Source: an uncultured Pelagibacteraceae bacterium
GTDB taxonomy: Bacteria > Pseudomonadota > Alphaproteobacteria > Pelagibacterales > Pelagibacteraceae
NCBI GenBank assembly: GCA_902566805.1
Contig: CACFKJ010000006.1
Location: 1-41,257 of the forward strand
Length of the DNA: 41,257 bases
Reading direction: 5' to 3'
The notes beneath the pieces were generated by a model, which did not search any database, was not told the origin of the DNA, and saw nothing but the letters and a program-made list of their open reading frames with translations. Shown one piece after another: positions 40,997 to 41,257 of the stretch (position 1 is the first letter of the stretch; every line of letters begins with the position of its first letter). The position numbers and the translations under genes are program-made.

Positions 40997-41257
40997 GCGA
41001 AGATAAAAATATAAAAATAGCAAGATTAATAAGCCTTGAAAAAAAATCTAGAGAGGCAAAAAGTAAAGATGAATTAAATTTCATAGTTGTTAATGAAACA
41101 CGTGAAATTATTGATTACACAAATTCTTTTTTATTATTAAAGAGTGCAACAGATAAATTCCATGTAAATGCAATATCTGATATTGCTACAGTAGATAGAA
41201 CTGCACCACTAATTACTTTTATTGAAGATATTATAAATCACAAATCCAATAAAGATT
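40993..41257 (+). CDS. N-terminal part of a probable secretion-associated adaptor (runs off window)
   Basis: Eighty-eight codons from a TTG start that overlaps the HlyD stop (TTGA). The sequence ARLISLEKKSREAKSKDELNFIVVNETREIIDYTNSFLLLK resembles, in parts, the N-terminal GAF-like region that I recall from some HlyD-like adaptors encoded beside giant repeat adhesins (LEKxAR.A.S..EL.F.IVNETR..I.Y). No membrane helix is reached before the window ends. The start codon is inferred from overlap and frame; the rest of the gene, including any inner-membrane or lipoyl domain, is outside. Confidence 0.55.
   Translation, partial: MSEDKNIKIARLISLEKKSREAKSKDELNFIVVNETREIIDYTNSFLLLKSATDKFHVNAISDIATVDRTAPLITFIEDIINHKSNKD

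Overview
The window looks like a streamlined, AT-rich alphaproteobacterial chromosome, most probably a marine SAR11 (Pelagibacterales / Candidatus Pelagibacter) relative. This is inferred from very A/T-rich codons, one- to ten-base gene overlaps, near-leaderless promoters, and typical alphaproteobacterial neighbourhoods (lipA with a COQ10/RatA-like gene; purB-purC-purS-purQ-purL-bolA-grxD). No database was searched; every name rests on motifs and protein resemblance read by eye.

Layout. 1-15 kb is core metabolism: the 3' part of lipA and a START-domain gene (+); a methylcitrate-cycle operon prpD-prpB-prpC (-) for propionyl-CoA use; a LysE exporter and Gph phosphatase (-); then a plus-strand run of a GlmU acyltransferase half, glmS, class II DAHP synthase, nadE, cysS, cimA, a TrmJ-like methyltransferase and rpsD. 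15.2-19.8 kb holds two adjacent large secreted proteins with related C-terminal outer-membrane barrels and unrelated passengers (discoidin plus Ig-like domains in one, beta-propeller-like repeats in the other). 19.8-27.0 kb is a tightly coupled nine-gene minus-strand block, sfsA-map-purB-purC-purS-purQ-purL-bolA-grxD. 27.05-29.2 kb carries a CinA-type domain protein, a gamma-glutamylcyclotransferase-like protein and a glycosyltransferase (+).

29.2-31.9 kb is a scrambled accessory island ending at tRNA-Leu(TAA). It contains a 5' remnant of a sulfotransferase-like gene, a secreted serine hydrolase, a tRNA-Leu 5'-half pseudogene with its duplicated promoter, a secreted PEGA-like protein, and three nearly identical copies of a signal-peptide coding segment, one of them orphaned. 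The intact tRNA-Leu lies three bases upstream of nadK.

32.6-41.3 kb is a surface-adhesin secretion locus: a TolC-family lipoprotein with an added cadherin-like domain and a charged coiled coil, followed by a coupled 52-aa ORF (-); divergent from these, a 1584-aa LEPR-XLL-like/DUF4347/VCBS adhesin, a short HlyD-type adaptor, and the start of another gene running off the window (+). The secretin and the adhesin carry the same module pair (K/E-rich segment and a dystroglycan/cadherin-like domain), which suggests the exporter and its substrate interact. A perfect FNR/FixK-type palindrome sits in the divergent promoter region. No stretch longer than 300 bases lacks a gene, and I saw no CRISPR array, IS transposase, integrase or rRNA.
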